From contig CM061223.1 in NCBI GenBank assembly GCA_030844895.1, forward strand, positions 104,577,186 through 104,641,185: 64,000 nucleotides of DNA. The letters run 5' to 3'. Shown here in pieces: positions 48,501-60,383 of the stretch (position 1 is the first letter of the stretch; each line of letters starts with the position of its first letter). Origin of the DNA: Ambrosia x helenae (taxonomy: Eukaryota; Streptophyta; Magnoliopsida; Asterales; Asteraceae). The notes under the pieces were generated by a model. The model was given only the letters and a program-made list of their open reading frames with translations, did not search any database and had not been told where the DNA came from. The position numbers and the translations under genes are program-made.

Positions 48501-49049
48501 AGATAGTCTAATGAGTCATCAAACGTTATTAATAAAGGGCAATTTTGTATTTGCAAAATAACAAAAAATATATGATATAGCATACGAGAATGTTATATAC
48601 CTTATTATTAATTAATTATTAATGAAGGATATTTTTTAATATATATATATATATTTTCAACAAAACAAATCAGTACATAAAAAATCTTCATACCTCAAGT
48701 AAACCTAAGGGGGACGGGGCGTCACCTGAATTGGCCACGGGTATCAACTACCAGCACGGTATCACCGCCGCCATACACGTGGTAGTGGTCCCGTGGACCG
48801 TTTTGCTGGTGCTATTTACCGTTTGCTGGTACCGTTGATTTCTTTTATTTTTGACTTTTTTATATACCTTTTTTTTGTGATTTCTTTTATTTTTACCATT
48901 TGTTTTATGTATATCTCTATCTTTTTTTTAAACGGTTTGTTTAATAGGAAAATTAAAGATAAATAAACATAAAAAACTAAACTTCATCATCATCATCATC
49001 ATACTCAGTTAATCCCACAATAGCAAAAGCTAAGGTAGGGTCTGGGGAG
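48500..49049. other. Repeat-derived spacer including the left half of a SINE-like motif
   Basis: The (ATC)n tract near 48985 and the words ACTCAGTTAATCCCACAA and AAGGTAGGGTCTGGGGAGGG (48985-49050) are followed, after the LARD, by GATGTAGACAGCCTTACC (57168). Together they look like one widespread plant repeat cut by the insertion. Confidence 0.45.
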
Positions 49050-49054
49050 GGTAA

Positions 49055-51763
49055 TGTGACATCCGTCACCCTCGTCTTTCCTCTAATTGACAACAATAGT
49101 CCTTCAAATATTTCCAATCTAGTCCCTGTTAGTTTCGTCGTTTTCAAATTTAATTTTAGAGCGAATTAAAAAATTCATCGTTTATATTTTCGGATATGAG
49201 TTTTAATCGAATGCCTATGTGGAAACGTGTTCGTAAAAGCTTCTATAAAAAAATTCAAGTTTAAAAAGTTTTATAAAAGTTTTAAGTTAAATCTAGTTAA
49301 CTTGGTTAAGTTTTATAAAAGAAAAACTAACTTAGTTATATAATAAACTAACTTAGTTATAATTGAGGGACTATTTCTGCAATAATGTGAAACTTTCAAA
49401 AGTGTCCCTCTCTTCCTGTTGAACTCGGTATTCCGGCGACTCCTTTTGGCCGGATCCGGCGACCGGACATTACTCCGGCGAAGGCTTTTCATCCTTTTTT
49501 AACTCGTTTTAATTAATCCCGGACGTTTCTCCATTATTTGTTTCAGTTTTCCATCATTACTCGACCATAAAAACGCGTTTAAAAGCAGCTTTAATTCGAT
49601 TAGAAGCTTGTAAACCGTCGAGCTTTAATATCATGTTCAAATGTTAAAGTTCTGTGTTTAACACTATAAATTGACCTTATCATTGGATTTCTGCATCATT
49701 ACACGAACTAAACCCACAAAAATAAGAAACAAAAACGTGAACAAGTTGCTCAAAATGTGGTCCAAAGTTCGGACCTGTTCATCGCTGTTTTTGATCTCGT
49801 TTATGATTGTAAGTATGTTTTTATTGTGCCGTTTTGTTTATTAGTTGATTCCGAACAAAACCCCTCTATAATCGACTGTTAATCTGGTCGAATTGATAGT
49901 AATTGAAATTCTAGGGTTAGGGTTTATGTGTAGGTAAGATTGGGGAAGAAGATGAACTTTCGTTTATAAGATAAATAGATAAATATTTCAATATATTCAA
50001 CAAAGAATGGTTATGGTGGAGTGGTTTGTTGGTGATTTTGTTTCTGAAAGGGCATGGGTTCGAATCCTCCAAACCCATGTTCCTTTCAGTTTTATTTATT
50101 TATTTTCTTTATGTTATATTTTTAAATTATAATCATGTAAAATACATGCAAACATGTAATATTCATAATAAATTCATTTTTGCTCCAAAATTATAAAAAT
50201 TTAGGAGTAGCATCTTGACACCATAAAGAAAATTACCACACTTTTATTTTCTAGAAAATGTCTTATTTTCATATTTTTATTGAATTTATTTGTTTTAATC
50301 GTATTTAATTGATTAAAAATTCATTTTTAATGATTTTAATATCAAAATTTTTGAGGAATTATTTCTAATAATCATGAACTGAAATGAAATTTATTGGTTA
50401 AAAAACATCTATTTTTATTGATTTACTATTTTTTTATCATTTAAACATGATTTAATCTCATTAAATCAGTTTTAAATATAAATAAGTCTATAAAAATTAT
50501 GGGAAAATTATTTTTATTGACTTACATCAGAAAGCATCCATTTTATATAAAAATAGCATTTTTGGGTCATGTCTTGTATATTAGCATTATTTATGTTTAA
50601 TTAGATATAATTAAACATTTATCTATTTACACTATTTAAACATTTATTTTGTAAATATTTTTCTTATAAAATATAAATGTTTTAAGTTTGAAAGTCTTGA
50701 TTACCATTTGTTGGATCATTGTTAAACTCATAATTATTTAGTTATACATTTATGATTATTATATATTTTATTATTTTAATTTAGTTAAAGTAATTAACTA
50801 AATTATTTTGCTTTAATTATTCCACAACATATTTTACGCAAATATTCAATTAGTAATAATTATGTTATCTACACCACATTTATAAACTTTGACATGTCAT
50901 TTTTTATATACAACTTCTACCTTAATTTGATTTATCATAAAAACTCTAATTCACCAAATCAACTTAGCAAAACCTAATGCCTTAGACCCTAGTTACCTTA
51001 GACTTTTTAGACACTTCCTTATTGTATTCTTACACATTATAGGTTGAATTCCTCGGAATTCCCATTACTTAGCTCACGACCGCTTAAGTTGGATTAAGAC
51101 CGCTTTCGCAAACTGTGAGTATATCTTTTCCCCTTTTTACTGTTTTACTATTCTGGGGTGACTCATGTACTTGCTATCAAGTTTCTATATCTTTTACTAA
51201 ATGCAATTTCATGTGTGTTTGCTTTATGTTAATTGGTGTGTCTATGACTTGTCAAAATCATTAACCGCTGGGCGGCCTAGCATTTCAATGAATAGTACTA
51301 TGGTATTCCCCCTTGAGACTCTGTTGAGAGAATCTTGGTCATTGTCTTGTTAATTCATTATTCAGTTGGTTAGTCATGTGTTAGTCATTATTCATAGGTT
51401 TGGTTTTGAACGGATATTACTTATTACATAATTGCAAATGGTACCGCACATGAATTGCTAAACACTTTTCTACTATATGTATTCAAAACAGGGTATGCTC
51501 ACCAATACATTTTGTATTGACATATACTATTTTCGTACATGTTTCAGGTTATTTATGAGATGACTTTTAAGCTTTTGGAATTTTACTTAGATTTTGGATT
51601 CATTGTATTTCAGTTTTGTTGGCATTTAGAATCATTGTATTTCATTTCAGTGTAATAAACTATTTAATCAATGTATCAGTATTTACACTTTTAGTCCATG
51701 AGCTATTGACCAATCGTCACTACGTGACACCTCGATGTTTCCGCCATCGGTTGGGGTGTTACA
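49055..51763 (+). repeat. LARD 5' LTR
   Basis: 2709 bp. Contains the tRNA-like A and B boxes at 50014-50067. No ORF. Confidence 0.9.
50014..50067 (+). promoter_or_regulatory. tRNA-like pol III A and B boxes inside the 5' LTR
   Basis: TGGTGGAGTGG (A box, 50014-50024) and GGTTCGAATCC (B box, 50057-50067) are perfect to the plant consensus, with tRNA-like spacing. The flanking stems do not pair convincingly, so it is a tRNA relic or pol III promoter, not a tRNA gene. Confidence 0.6.
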
Positions 51764-54476
51764 GATTGGTATCAGATCCATGGTTATAGGGAATTAGGTT
51801 ATTAGAATGCCTTTTAGCCTAGTCTATAACTAAGCTTATTTTCACGAGTCCTCTCGTGTACATTTCTCTTATTTCTTATATTTTCTTTCAAGATATTTTC
51901 GCTATGATTCTTTCGGTATTTTGTTTGGAAAAGAAGACACTCGTATTTCACAAACGAAACGATATCACCAAGTTAGGAGTGACATCCATAGCTTGGTGAT
52001 TAGTTTCACTCCTCTATATGTTATTTATCTTAGGAATATACCTTTGAGATATGAGTGACATCCACACCTCAAGGAGTATTTCCTTCAAAAAAGAAACTTA
52101 ACCACTAAGCTGGGGGTGATATCCTTAACTTAGTGATTGGTTTCATTCCTCAATTGTTTTCAATTTTGAAATACATCTTTGAGTTAGGAGTGAAATCCAC
52201 ATCTCAGGAATCTGTTTCTACATCTCGTTTTAAAGTCTCGCTAAAGGTTTTGAAATTTACCAGTGACGGGGTATGTGCAATCGGGAAAAAATGACCATTC
52301 ACTCATAGGTTCAAGTACACTCCCCACACATCACTAATAATATTTCAATCTCTTTGGCTAGTCACCAGTTTCATTAGAAATATTTTCAGTATCACATTTT
52401 TGATATATTTTTCATTTGTTGTTTGAAACTCTTATCATAATTTTTTTATAATGAAGTTATTTGAGTTTTCTCTATTAATAGCTATTGCTATTTGTGCATT
52501 TTCCGTTTTTCATTATTGACTCTTAAGTTTTGTTTAACATTTGGATTTTAAGTTCCATCTCTTGATGTTTTATATACTCATTAATTATTCGCTTTTGGAT
52601 TTTTTTCATCATCATTATTAAAACTTTATTCCGCTTTAAAACTTACAATATTTTCATTTATGATTTGTGACTTCTACACTATGGTCGCATTGACTTTTAT
52701 CATTCACGTCATTTCTAAATCTTGGTCTTTTGAAAACACATTTGATTTATATGATTTTCGAGAAAAGAAACTTGCGACTGATAATATGCATTATGACAAT
52801 TTTCAACTCGACTTCTTGTAAACACATGAAAGTATGTACTTACGAAGTCTTTTCATGTGAAGCTGTTTTGAATCTAAAAAGTTATTCTCATGCATCACTA
52901 TTATACTTTCAACTATATCACAAAGTTCGAGTAAAACTACATTTTGTTTTATAAACAATAATTTATCTTTTACACTTACACTCTTTCAGTCGCAAAACTT
53001 TTGGTCTAATTATTGGACATATCTTCATCGAAATGTTGCTAAATGTCTTTTAACATATAGTGCATATATTTTAAACCCGCATGGCCAGTAGACTATACGT
53101 ATGTTCCGTCCACTCTCAATTGCAGTAATATCATTATCTATATTCTTACATCATTTTATTTTATTTATTCGCATATTATCTTATTTATGATTATTCTCGT
53201 ATTATTATTTTATTGGTGGCTATCCCACGCGTTATTTATAATTATTCTCTCACTAATTATTAGTAGTCATTCTTACAACACTGGTTTTGAGCATTAACTT
53301 AACTCGTTTACTTTCATTTTGTGAAAATTGTGCGAATTACTTTATTTATATTATACTATTCTTTCAATCGAAATTTTATGCTATACTTATATACTTACAT
53401 GGGCGCATATTTGGGTATGCATATTTTCTTTCCTATTTTGAGCAAAACCCTGTTATACTTTACATTATTTTGTTTTTCATCATGGCCAATGAACATACTA
53501 GTTGATAACTCGTATGAGATCTAAGCCAGTGCCCACGTACGACTCGGATTAGAGTATTTCTTTAATCCGAGGGGAACTGTTGTAAACCTCAGAGTTTATC
53601 AATATGAGTGTTTAGAGCCAGCGATGTGAACATAAAAATTACCGGTTTAAAGGTGAACCCGAAAGGGAAGAACCTCTAACCATGTCTATTACTTACATGT
53701 TACTTCTTTACGGTTAAAGGATAAACCCGAAAGGAAAGACCTCTAACCATGTCATTATTTCATTGCAGTATCAATTACTTAGCATATCCTAATTACACGC
53801 ATTTGTTCCTGTATTACTTAGGATAGGGTTATGGAAAAGCATAACACCTTAGTGTAAGGTAAATCGATGATTACGGTCCGGAACGCAATCAGGGATTTAC
53901 AGGTACATGAGGGTGGTGTGTAATTCTATTTAGGCTGTTGGTAGACAATCAGTACGAGTCCAAAGTATCGGGAGTGTGGTGGGTCAGCTGCGGTACACCC
54001 TTATATATAAGCATAAACGATACTGCGGGAGCGGACTAAGAGTCTGACCAAGAACCTACCCATAACTACCTCTTCATTAGATAATTGACTAGTAACGTTT
54101 TTACACGAGCTTAACTCAAACCTTATATACTCTTACCCTCTCGGTTATTTGAATTCTTGTTGCATACTCTAACAACATTCAGTCAGAAACCTTTCCAAAG
54201 TAGGGGAGACTACCTTCATTAGTACCTCTGCCCCTCACCCATTACACATTCCCAAAATTTTCTCATTTAAACTCTTAACTTTCTAACTTCGGGTCAACTG
54301 TCAAAGATTTTTAAACTCTTACTTTGGATATTAGACAACTATTTTAAATAAGGTCAAATCATAAATGATGAATATTTTTTTTTAAACCTACTTGACTTTT
54401 ACAACGCCTTTTTGGTTTCATAGTAACCTCCACTTGAAAGAAATTTCGAGACGAAATTTTCTAAAGTAGGGGAGAC
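51764..54476 (+). other. LARD internal region
   Basis: Non-coding. Holds local direct repeats: GGAGTGACATCCATAGCTTGG-like units at 51976, 52050, 52102 and 52175, and GGTGAACCCGAAAGGGAAG / GGATAAACCCGAAAGGAAAG near 53653 and 53718. These might be packaging or structural RNA motifs, by inference. Confidence 0.6.
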
Positions 54477-57162
54477 TGTGACATCCGTCACCTCGTCTTT
54501 CCTCTAATTGACAACAATAGTCCTTCAAATATTTCCAATCTAGTCCCTGTTAGTTTCGTCGTTTTCAAATTTAATTTTAGAGCGAATTAAAAAAATTCAT
54601 CGTTTATATTTTCGGATATGAGTTTTAATCGAATGCCTATGTGAAACGTGTTCGTAAAAGCTTCTATAAAAAAAATTCAAGTTTAAAAAGTTTTTATAAA
54701 AGTTTTAAGTTAAATCTAGTTAACTTAGTTAAGTTTTTATAAAAGAAAAACTAACTTAGTTATAATTGAGGGACTATTTCTGCAATAATGTGAACTTTCA
54801 AAAGTGTCCCTCTCTTCCTGCTAAACTCGGTATTCCGGCGACTACTTTTGGCCGGATCCGGCGACCGGACATTACTCCGACGAAGGCTTTTCATCCTTTT
54901 TTAACTCGTTTTAATTAATCCCGGACGTTTCTCCTTTATTTGTTTCAGTTTTCCATCATTACTCGACCATAAAAACGCGTTTAAAGCAGTTTTAATCCGA
55001 TTAGAGCTTGTAACCGTCGAGCTTTAATATCATGTTCAAAACGTTAAAGTTTTGTGTTTAACACTATAAATTGACCTTATCATTGGATTTCTGCATCATT
55101 ACACAAACTAAAACCACAAAAATAAGAAACCAAAACGTGAACAAGTTCTCAAAATGTGGTCCAAAGTTCGGACCTGTTCATCGCTGTTTTTGATCTCGTT
55201 TATGATTGTAAGTATGTTTTTATTGTGCCGTTTTGTTTATTAGTTGATTCCGAACAAAACCCCTCTATAATCGACTGTTAATCTGGTCGAATTGATAGTA
55301 ATTGAAATTCTAGGGTTAGGGTTTATGTGTAGGTAAGATTGGGGAAGAAGATGAACTTTCGTTTATAAGATAAATAGATAAATATTTCAATATATTCAAC
55401 AAAGAATGGTTTATGGTGGAGTGGTTTGTTGGTGATTTGTTTCTGAAAGGGCATGGGTTCGAATCCTCCAAACCCCATGTTCTTTCAGTTTTCTTTATTT
55501 ATTTTCTTTATGTTATATTTTTATATTATAATCATGTAAAATACATGCAAACATGTAATATTCAAATAAATTCATTTTTGCTCCAAAAATTATAAAAATT
55601 TAGGAGTAGCATCTTGACACCATAAAGAAATTACCACACTTTTATTTTCTGGAAAATGTCTTATTTTCATATTTTTATTTAATTTATTTGTTTTAATCGT
55701 ATTTAATTGATTAAAAAATTCATTTTTAATGATTTTATATCAAACTTTTTGAGGAATTATTTCTAATAATCATGAACTGAAATAAAAATTATTGGTTAAA
55801 AAAACATCTATTTTTATTGATTTCCTATTTTTTATCATTTAAACATGATTTAATCTCATTAAATCAGTTTTAAATATAAATAAGTCTATAAAAATTATGG
55901 GAAAATTATTTTTATTGACTTACATCAGAAAGCATCCATTTTATATAAAAATAGCATTTTTGGGTCATGTCTTGTATTATTTGCATTATTTATGTTTAAT
56001 TAGATATAATTAAACATTTATTTATTTACACTATTTAAACATTTATTTTGTAAATATTTTTCTTATAAAATATAAATGTTTTATGTTTGAAAGTCTTGAT
56101 TACCATTTGTTGGATCATTGTTAAACTCATAATTATTTAGTTATACATTTATGATTATTATATATTGTATTATTTTAATTTAGTTAAAGTAATTAACTAA
56201 ATTATTTTGCTTTAATTATTCCACAACATATTTTACGCAAATATTCAATTAGTAATAATTATGTTATCTACACCACATTTATAAACTTTGACATGTCATT
56301 ATTTATATACAACTTCTACCTTAATTTGATTTATCATAAAAACTCTAATTCCCCAAATCAACTTAGCAAACCCTATTGCCTTAGACCCTAGTTACCTTAG
56401 ACTTTTTAGACACTTCCTTATTAGTATTCTTACACATTATAGGTTGAATTCTCGGAATTCCCATTACTTAGCTCACGACCGCTTAAGTTGGATTAAGACC
56501 GCTTTCGCAAACTGTGAGTATATCTTTTCCCCTTTTTACTGTTTTACTATTCTGGGGTGACTCATGTACTTGCTATCAAGTTTCTATATCTTTTACTAAA
56601 TGCAATTCTCATGTGTGTTTGCTTTATGTTAATTGTGTGTCTATGACTTGTCAAAATCATTAACCGCTGGGCGGCCTAACATTTCAATGAATAGTACTAT
56701 GGTATACCCCCTTGAGACTCTATTGAGAGAATCTTGGTCATTGTCTTGTTAATTCATTATTCAGTTGGTTAGTCATGTGTTAGTCATTATTCATAGGTTT
56801 GGTTTTGAACGGATATTACTTATTACATAATTGCAAATGGTACCGCACATGAATTGCTAAACACTTTTCCTACTATATGTATTCAAAACAGGGTATGCTC
56901 ACCAATACATTTTGTATTGACATGTACTATTTTCGTACATGTTTCAGGTTATTTATGAGATGACTTTTAAGCTTTTGGATTTTACTTAGATTTTGGATTC
57001 ATTGTATTTCAGTTTTGTTGGCATTTAGAATCATTGTATTTCATTTCAGTGTAATAAACTATTTAATCAATGTATCAGTATTTACACTTTTAGTCCATGA
57101 GCTATTGAACAATTGTCACTACGTGACACCTCGATGTTTCCGCCATCGGTTGGGGTGTTACA
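54477..57162 (+). repeat. LARD 3' LTR
   Basis: 2686 bp, the partner of 49055-51763. The A/B boxes are repeated at 55414-55424 and 55456-55466, both still perfect. Confidence 0.9.
55414..55466 (+). promoter_or_regulatory. tRNA-like pol III A and B boxes inside the 3' LTR
   Basis: Same TGGTGGAGTGG and GGTTCGAATCC boxes as in the 5' LTR, one base closer together. Confidence 0.6.
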
Positions 57163-57167
57163 GGTAA

Positions 57168-57363
57168 GATGTAGACAGCCTTACCTCTACCCCGTGGGAA
57201 TAAAGAGGCTGCTTCCAATGAGACCCCCGACTCGATAGTGGTTTTGTATCAAGCCTTGGACATAAGGCACATAACACTTAGCAACCGGGACAAACCCGAT
57301 TGGTGCATGTGCCCTCTTGTCTTTTGGCAAAAACTAAAATTCATAACTATTAAACATAAAAAA
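57168..57363. repeat. Right half of a SINE-like repeat split by the LARD
   Basis: GATGTAGACAGCCTTACC, AGAGGCTGCTTCCAATGAG and ACCCCCGACTCGATAG form the continuation of the motif at 48985-49050. From general knowledge this resembles a repeat common in many eudicots; the exact family is not certain. Confidence 0.45.
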
Positions 57364-57750
57364 CTAAAAATAAAATACATTAAAAGAAATAAAAAAAAAC
57401 CTAGAGTTGGCGCAACAGTTGCCATGCCTCGACATGGTCAAAGCCGCTATCGTATCGACACTCATACTCCACATGCGTGAGCTCGATAGCAACTCCGGGT
57501 CAATGCCCGGCTCCTCCCTCAATGTGTTCTGGTACATGCTGGTCCACCGATCACACTTATTGGTGAGATCGGTCCACTTCCGCTGCAGGCTGACGGTCGT
57601 GCGGTCATTGGTGCCAACTTGGCGGTTGAAATCGGCCAGTACACGTACCCAAAAAACCTGCGAACGACGTTGTTGAAGTGCCGGGTCGTTCGAGGCGTCT
57701 TGGTAGCATATCACCAATGCAATCTCTTCTTCGGTGGTCCAACGAGTCAT
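57364..57750 (-). pseudogene. Second Myb-like PIF/Harbinger-type accessory ORF, short
   Basis: 128-residue frame beginning MTRWTTEEEIALVICYQDAS, then RRSQVFWVRVLADFNRQV, RTTVSLQRKWTDLTNKCDRW. This is the SANT/Myb-like part of the same kind of protein as at 45.4 kb, but from a different subfamily. It stops in an unrelated Phe-rich tail, so the C-terminal half (NAM-associated region) is missing. A TATA box (TTTATAAATA) lies upstream near 57820. It may be a truncated non-autonomous copy. Confidence 0.55.
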
Positions 57751-58223
57751 CTTCGTGTGTGTTTCTTTGTATAAACGGTGGTAAAAGTGTGTTTTAACCC
57801 AACCGTATGCTAAGTTTATTTATAAAAAATTTCGAACGGTTTGGTGGAACGGTATCAATGCCATTCAATTCGATTGAACGGTTTCGATACTGAATTTTGA
57901 CCGTGAGGTTGGGACGGTTGGAATAGTATGGTAATTAATTTTAAACTGTGTGAAATAATAATAATAAATAAAAGGTTTAATGAAATTATAAAAAAAATAA
58001 AATAAAAGAATAAGTGGAGTGTTGCCTACAAAAAGGTGTTTCAGTGAAGTAAATCAGTGAAAAGTGATGTGGCAAAGCAGGATTGGTTAAAATCAGTGAA
58101 AGGAAAAAAAAAATCTAGTAGCACCCCTTTTGGCCTAATAGCTAGCCCAATATTGTTTTAAATTACACTTTTAAACCAATTAAAAAAGGGAAATTGGATT
58201 TTAACATCCTGAACTATTGACAA
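57751..58223. other. Flank of the Myb-like ORF
   Basis: Repeated GAACGGT and AACGGTTT words (57830-57890) and GTGAAA/CAGTGA words (58040-58100) suggest a transposon terminal region. Ends not defined. Confidence 0.35.
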
Positions 58224-58535
58224 TTGGCCGCTGACGCACTGAACTACAAAATTGAACAACACCGCACTGTACTTTCAAAATATTGGCATGTATCACCTCA
58301 GACTATCCAGCTAGCTAATGATTATAGATTTGAAGCGGGACGAAGGGATGTGATAGTAAGATTGAAGGTAAACTTAAACGGATTAGAGTTTAGAGGGTCA
58401 TATTTTCTATTTGATTGTAAAACCAACAACATATACTTATGCAAGGATGGATTTGGGCATGTGAGTCATAAATTTAACAAGAAGCTAGAGTTAAGAGGAG
58501 CACCTGATTGGAGGATGTGGTTGGGAAGTGAATGA
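58224..58535 (+). other. Unrecognised coding-like segment
   Basis: 103-codon frame. Its first third lies in a repeat-like stretch (TTGGCCGCTGACGCACTG, CAACACCGCACTG words). Residues 30-103 look more protein-like: RRDVIVRLKVNLNGLEFRGS, then YFLFDCKTNNIYLCKDGFGH and KLELRGAPDWRMWLGSE. I do not recognise a family. It may be a relic exon rather than a gene. Confidence 0.35.
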
Positions 58536-59445
58536 GTTAGGTTTCTACTTTTGTCCCATTTACATATACTTGAGTACCCATGGCCTATGCTCATTCAATT
58601 GGAAAACGAACTCTTTCTTGGCTTCATCTCAAATCTAAACTATGGTAATGATGATACATTGTGGTGGTGTAAGATATTGATATTTCACTATTTTGTATAT
58701 ATGCACCATCCTCTCATCCATATCTAATGGTTTTCATCATGGTTTCTTTCTTTCAAAAGACAAGCATTAGTGTTATGGAATAACAACATCACTTGATTGA
58801 TGTTTTCAACTTTTTTTATTATTATTAGAATCTTCACCACTTTTATTACAAAAGAATTCTAAAGTTTGATTTGACACTTGAATATTGATGGATGATGGAA
58901 CCCCCTATTCTATTCAGGCATCTCAACATCCGGTCATCACAATTGAGCTTCGAAAATCTCAGCATATGATAATTTTAATATATACTGTTTTCAGAATGGA
59001 AATCTAGATTTGGCAGGCATTGTCATATATTGAAAATATAAATATAATAAAATTGGCATAACATAAATTAAAAACCTAGTATACATGTAGTTAATGAAAT
59101 ACACGTAAGACGAAATTTGCACCCAAGAATCGAGTAATTGTCTATCTTAATTAATTTGCCCAAACGTCCAACACTTTATATGTTTTTGCCCGTGTCTTAT
59201 GAGTCTAGCTTGCAACTCCAAAGAACAATTTGTAACACCCTAAGTTCAATATGACTTGATATCATATTTGTAGCACCCTAAGTTCAACACTTTATATGTT
59301 TAATTGTGGAACCACAAGGTACATGTACGTGTCAAACATTGAAAATATCATCTAACACTTTTAAATACATTAGGCAACCTGTTAGTAATCCATTAACATG
59401 CTTATAGATTAGCTACATCAAGATCTTAACGGGTCACCAATCATA
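58536..59445. other. Intergenic, no gene recognised
   Basis: AT-rich; CACCCTAAGTTCAA occurs twice (59226 and 59275). Nothing coding. Confidence 0.4.
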
Positions 59446-59617
59446 TGACAACTTCAGTTTTTTTTTCTTTTTTTTTTTTGAACGGCAAGTGGTGCAAACC
59501 GGTGGAGCTCCAGCTAACACTCTGGGCCAGCCTGTACTGATTACCCATTCCACCTGGATTGAGGATCTCCCCAGGTGGAACCTCCACATATGATAAATAT
59601 GGCTCTGACAACTTCAG
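59446..59617 (-). mobile_element. SINE insertion with target duplication
   Basis: The insert is 59458-59605. It is flanked by the identical 12-bp TGACAACTTCAG (59446-59457 and 59606-59617), each followed by T. On the minus strand it ends TTGCCGTTCAAAAAAAAA, a poly(A) tail. The tail word TTGCCGTTC recurs at the SINE at 63.7 kb. The body contains the inverted pair GGTTCCACCTGG / CCAGGTGGAA. No coding sequence. Confidence 0.75.
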
Positions 59618-59883
59618 TTTTAATTTTGAAATCATCAAACAAATACATCACATGACTTCTTAATTACATATATCCGGTCACAACATTACAACCACATAAA
59701 ACATATACTTGTGACTACCATCAATAATAATTAGATGGTCCACGTATACATTTTATATTTTCTTATAACACTACAACTAATTAATATTATCGTTTAACTA
59801 TACTATCAAAATTAACATCAACTGAGTCAAAACATCACTAAACTATACTACCAATATTAATATCAACTTAACCAATTTTTACT

Positions 59884-60383
59884 ACACGGGTAGCTTTGGT
59901 AAAGAGGAATGTGGGTTTAGCCGATGTAAAGTGTGTCCTTTGTAATTTAGAAGAGGAAATGGCGATGCATTTGTTCACGAATTGTGGGTTTTCATTTGGG
60001 GTCTGGGAGTCGGCGGGTCGATGGTGCAAAATTGACCCTTTGTTCACGTTTGACATGAGGGACTTGTTGTCGATTTACAAGAAGGCACATGGTGGTAAGG
60101 GAGGCAGGACGGCGGTTGATGGTATAATAGTTACTACATGTTAGGTGATTTGGAAGGCGCGTCGACAAAGTTTTTAACGGTAAAGAGCCAAAGTGGCGGA
60201 CTTAGTTGGGTAGCGTTAAGTCTCTGTCCTTTTTGTGGTTGAAAAGTAGGTCTACGTTTTCGAACCTTCAATGGAAGGAGTGGGTTTTATCCCCTTTGTA
60301 TATGATATAATTGGCTTTGTTGGCGGTTCTTAATTTGAGGACTTGGCTGGTTTGAATGAGTTCAATGTTAATAAAAAAAAATC
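59884..60383 (+). mobile_element. LINE 3' fragment with zinc-binding RT domain (zf-RVT)
   Basis: Reads LVKRNVGLADVKCVLC, then EEEMAMHLFTNCGFSFGVW, and downstream VIWKAR. CVLC...HLFTNC is the CCHC motif of the zf-RVT domain found at the C-terminus of plant LINE reverse transcriptases. A stop after IIVTTC (60142-60144) interrupts it before VIWKAR. It ends in a short A-run (TAATAAAAAAAAA, 60370-60380). Strongly 5'-truncated. A target duplication is not certain (TTAACCAA / GTAACCAA). Confidence 0.75.

Larger units (their letters stand above)
49055..57162 (+). mobile_element. LARD-type LTR retrotransposon, 8.1 kb, no coding sequence
   Basis: LTRs 49055-51763 (2709 bp) and 54477-57162 (2686 bp), both TGTGACATCC...GTGTTACA, in GGTAA target duplications (49050-49054 and 57163-57167). 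A tRNA-Met-type primer-binding site (TGGTATCAGATCC, 51767-51779) and a polypurine tract (AAAGTAGGGGAGAC, 54463-54476) are present. The 2.7-kb interior has no gag or pol. The block AAATTTCGAGACGAAATTTT next to the polypurine tract is a relic typical of Ty3/gypsy Tekay-like elements, so it probably depended on such a partner. LTR differences are mostly single-base indels. Confidence 0.92.

Noticed and set aside
50010..50085. Possible functional tRNA gene
   Set aside because: A and B boxes are perfect, but the acceptor and anticodon stems do not pair by eye, and it lies in an LTR that is repeated at 55.4 kb.
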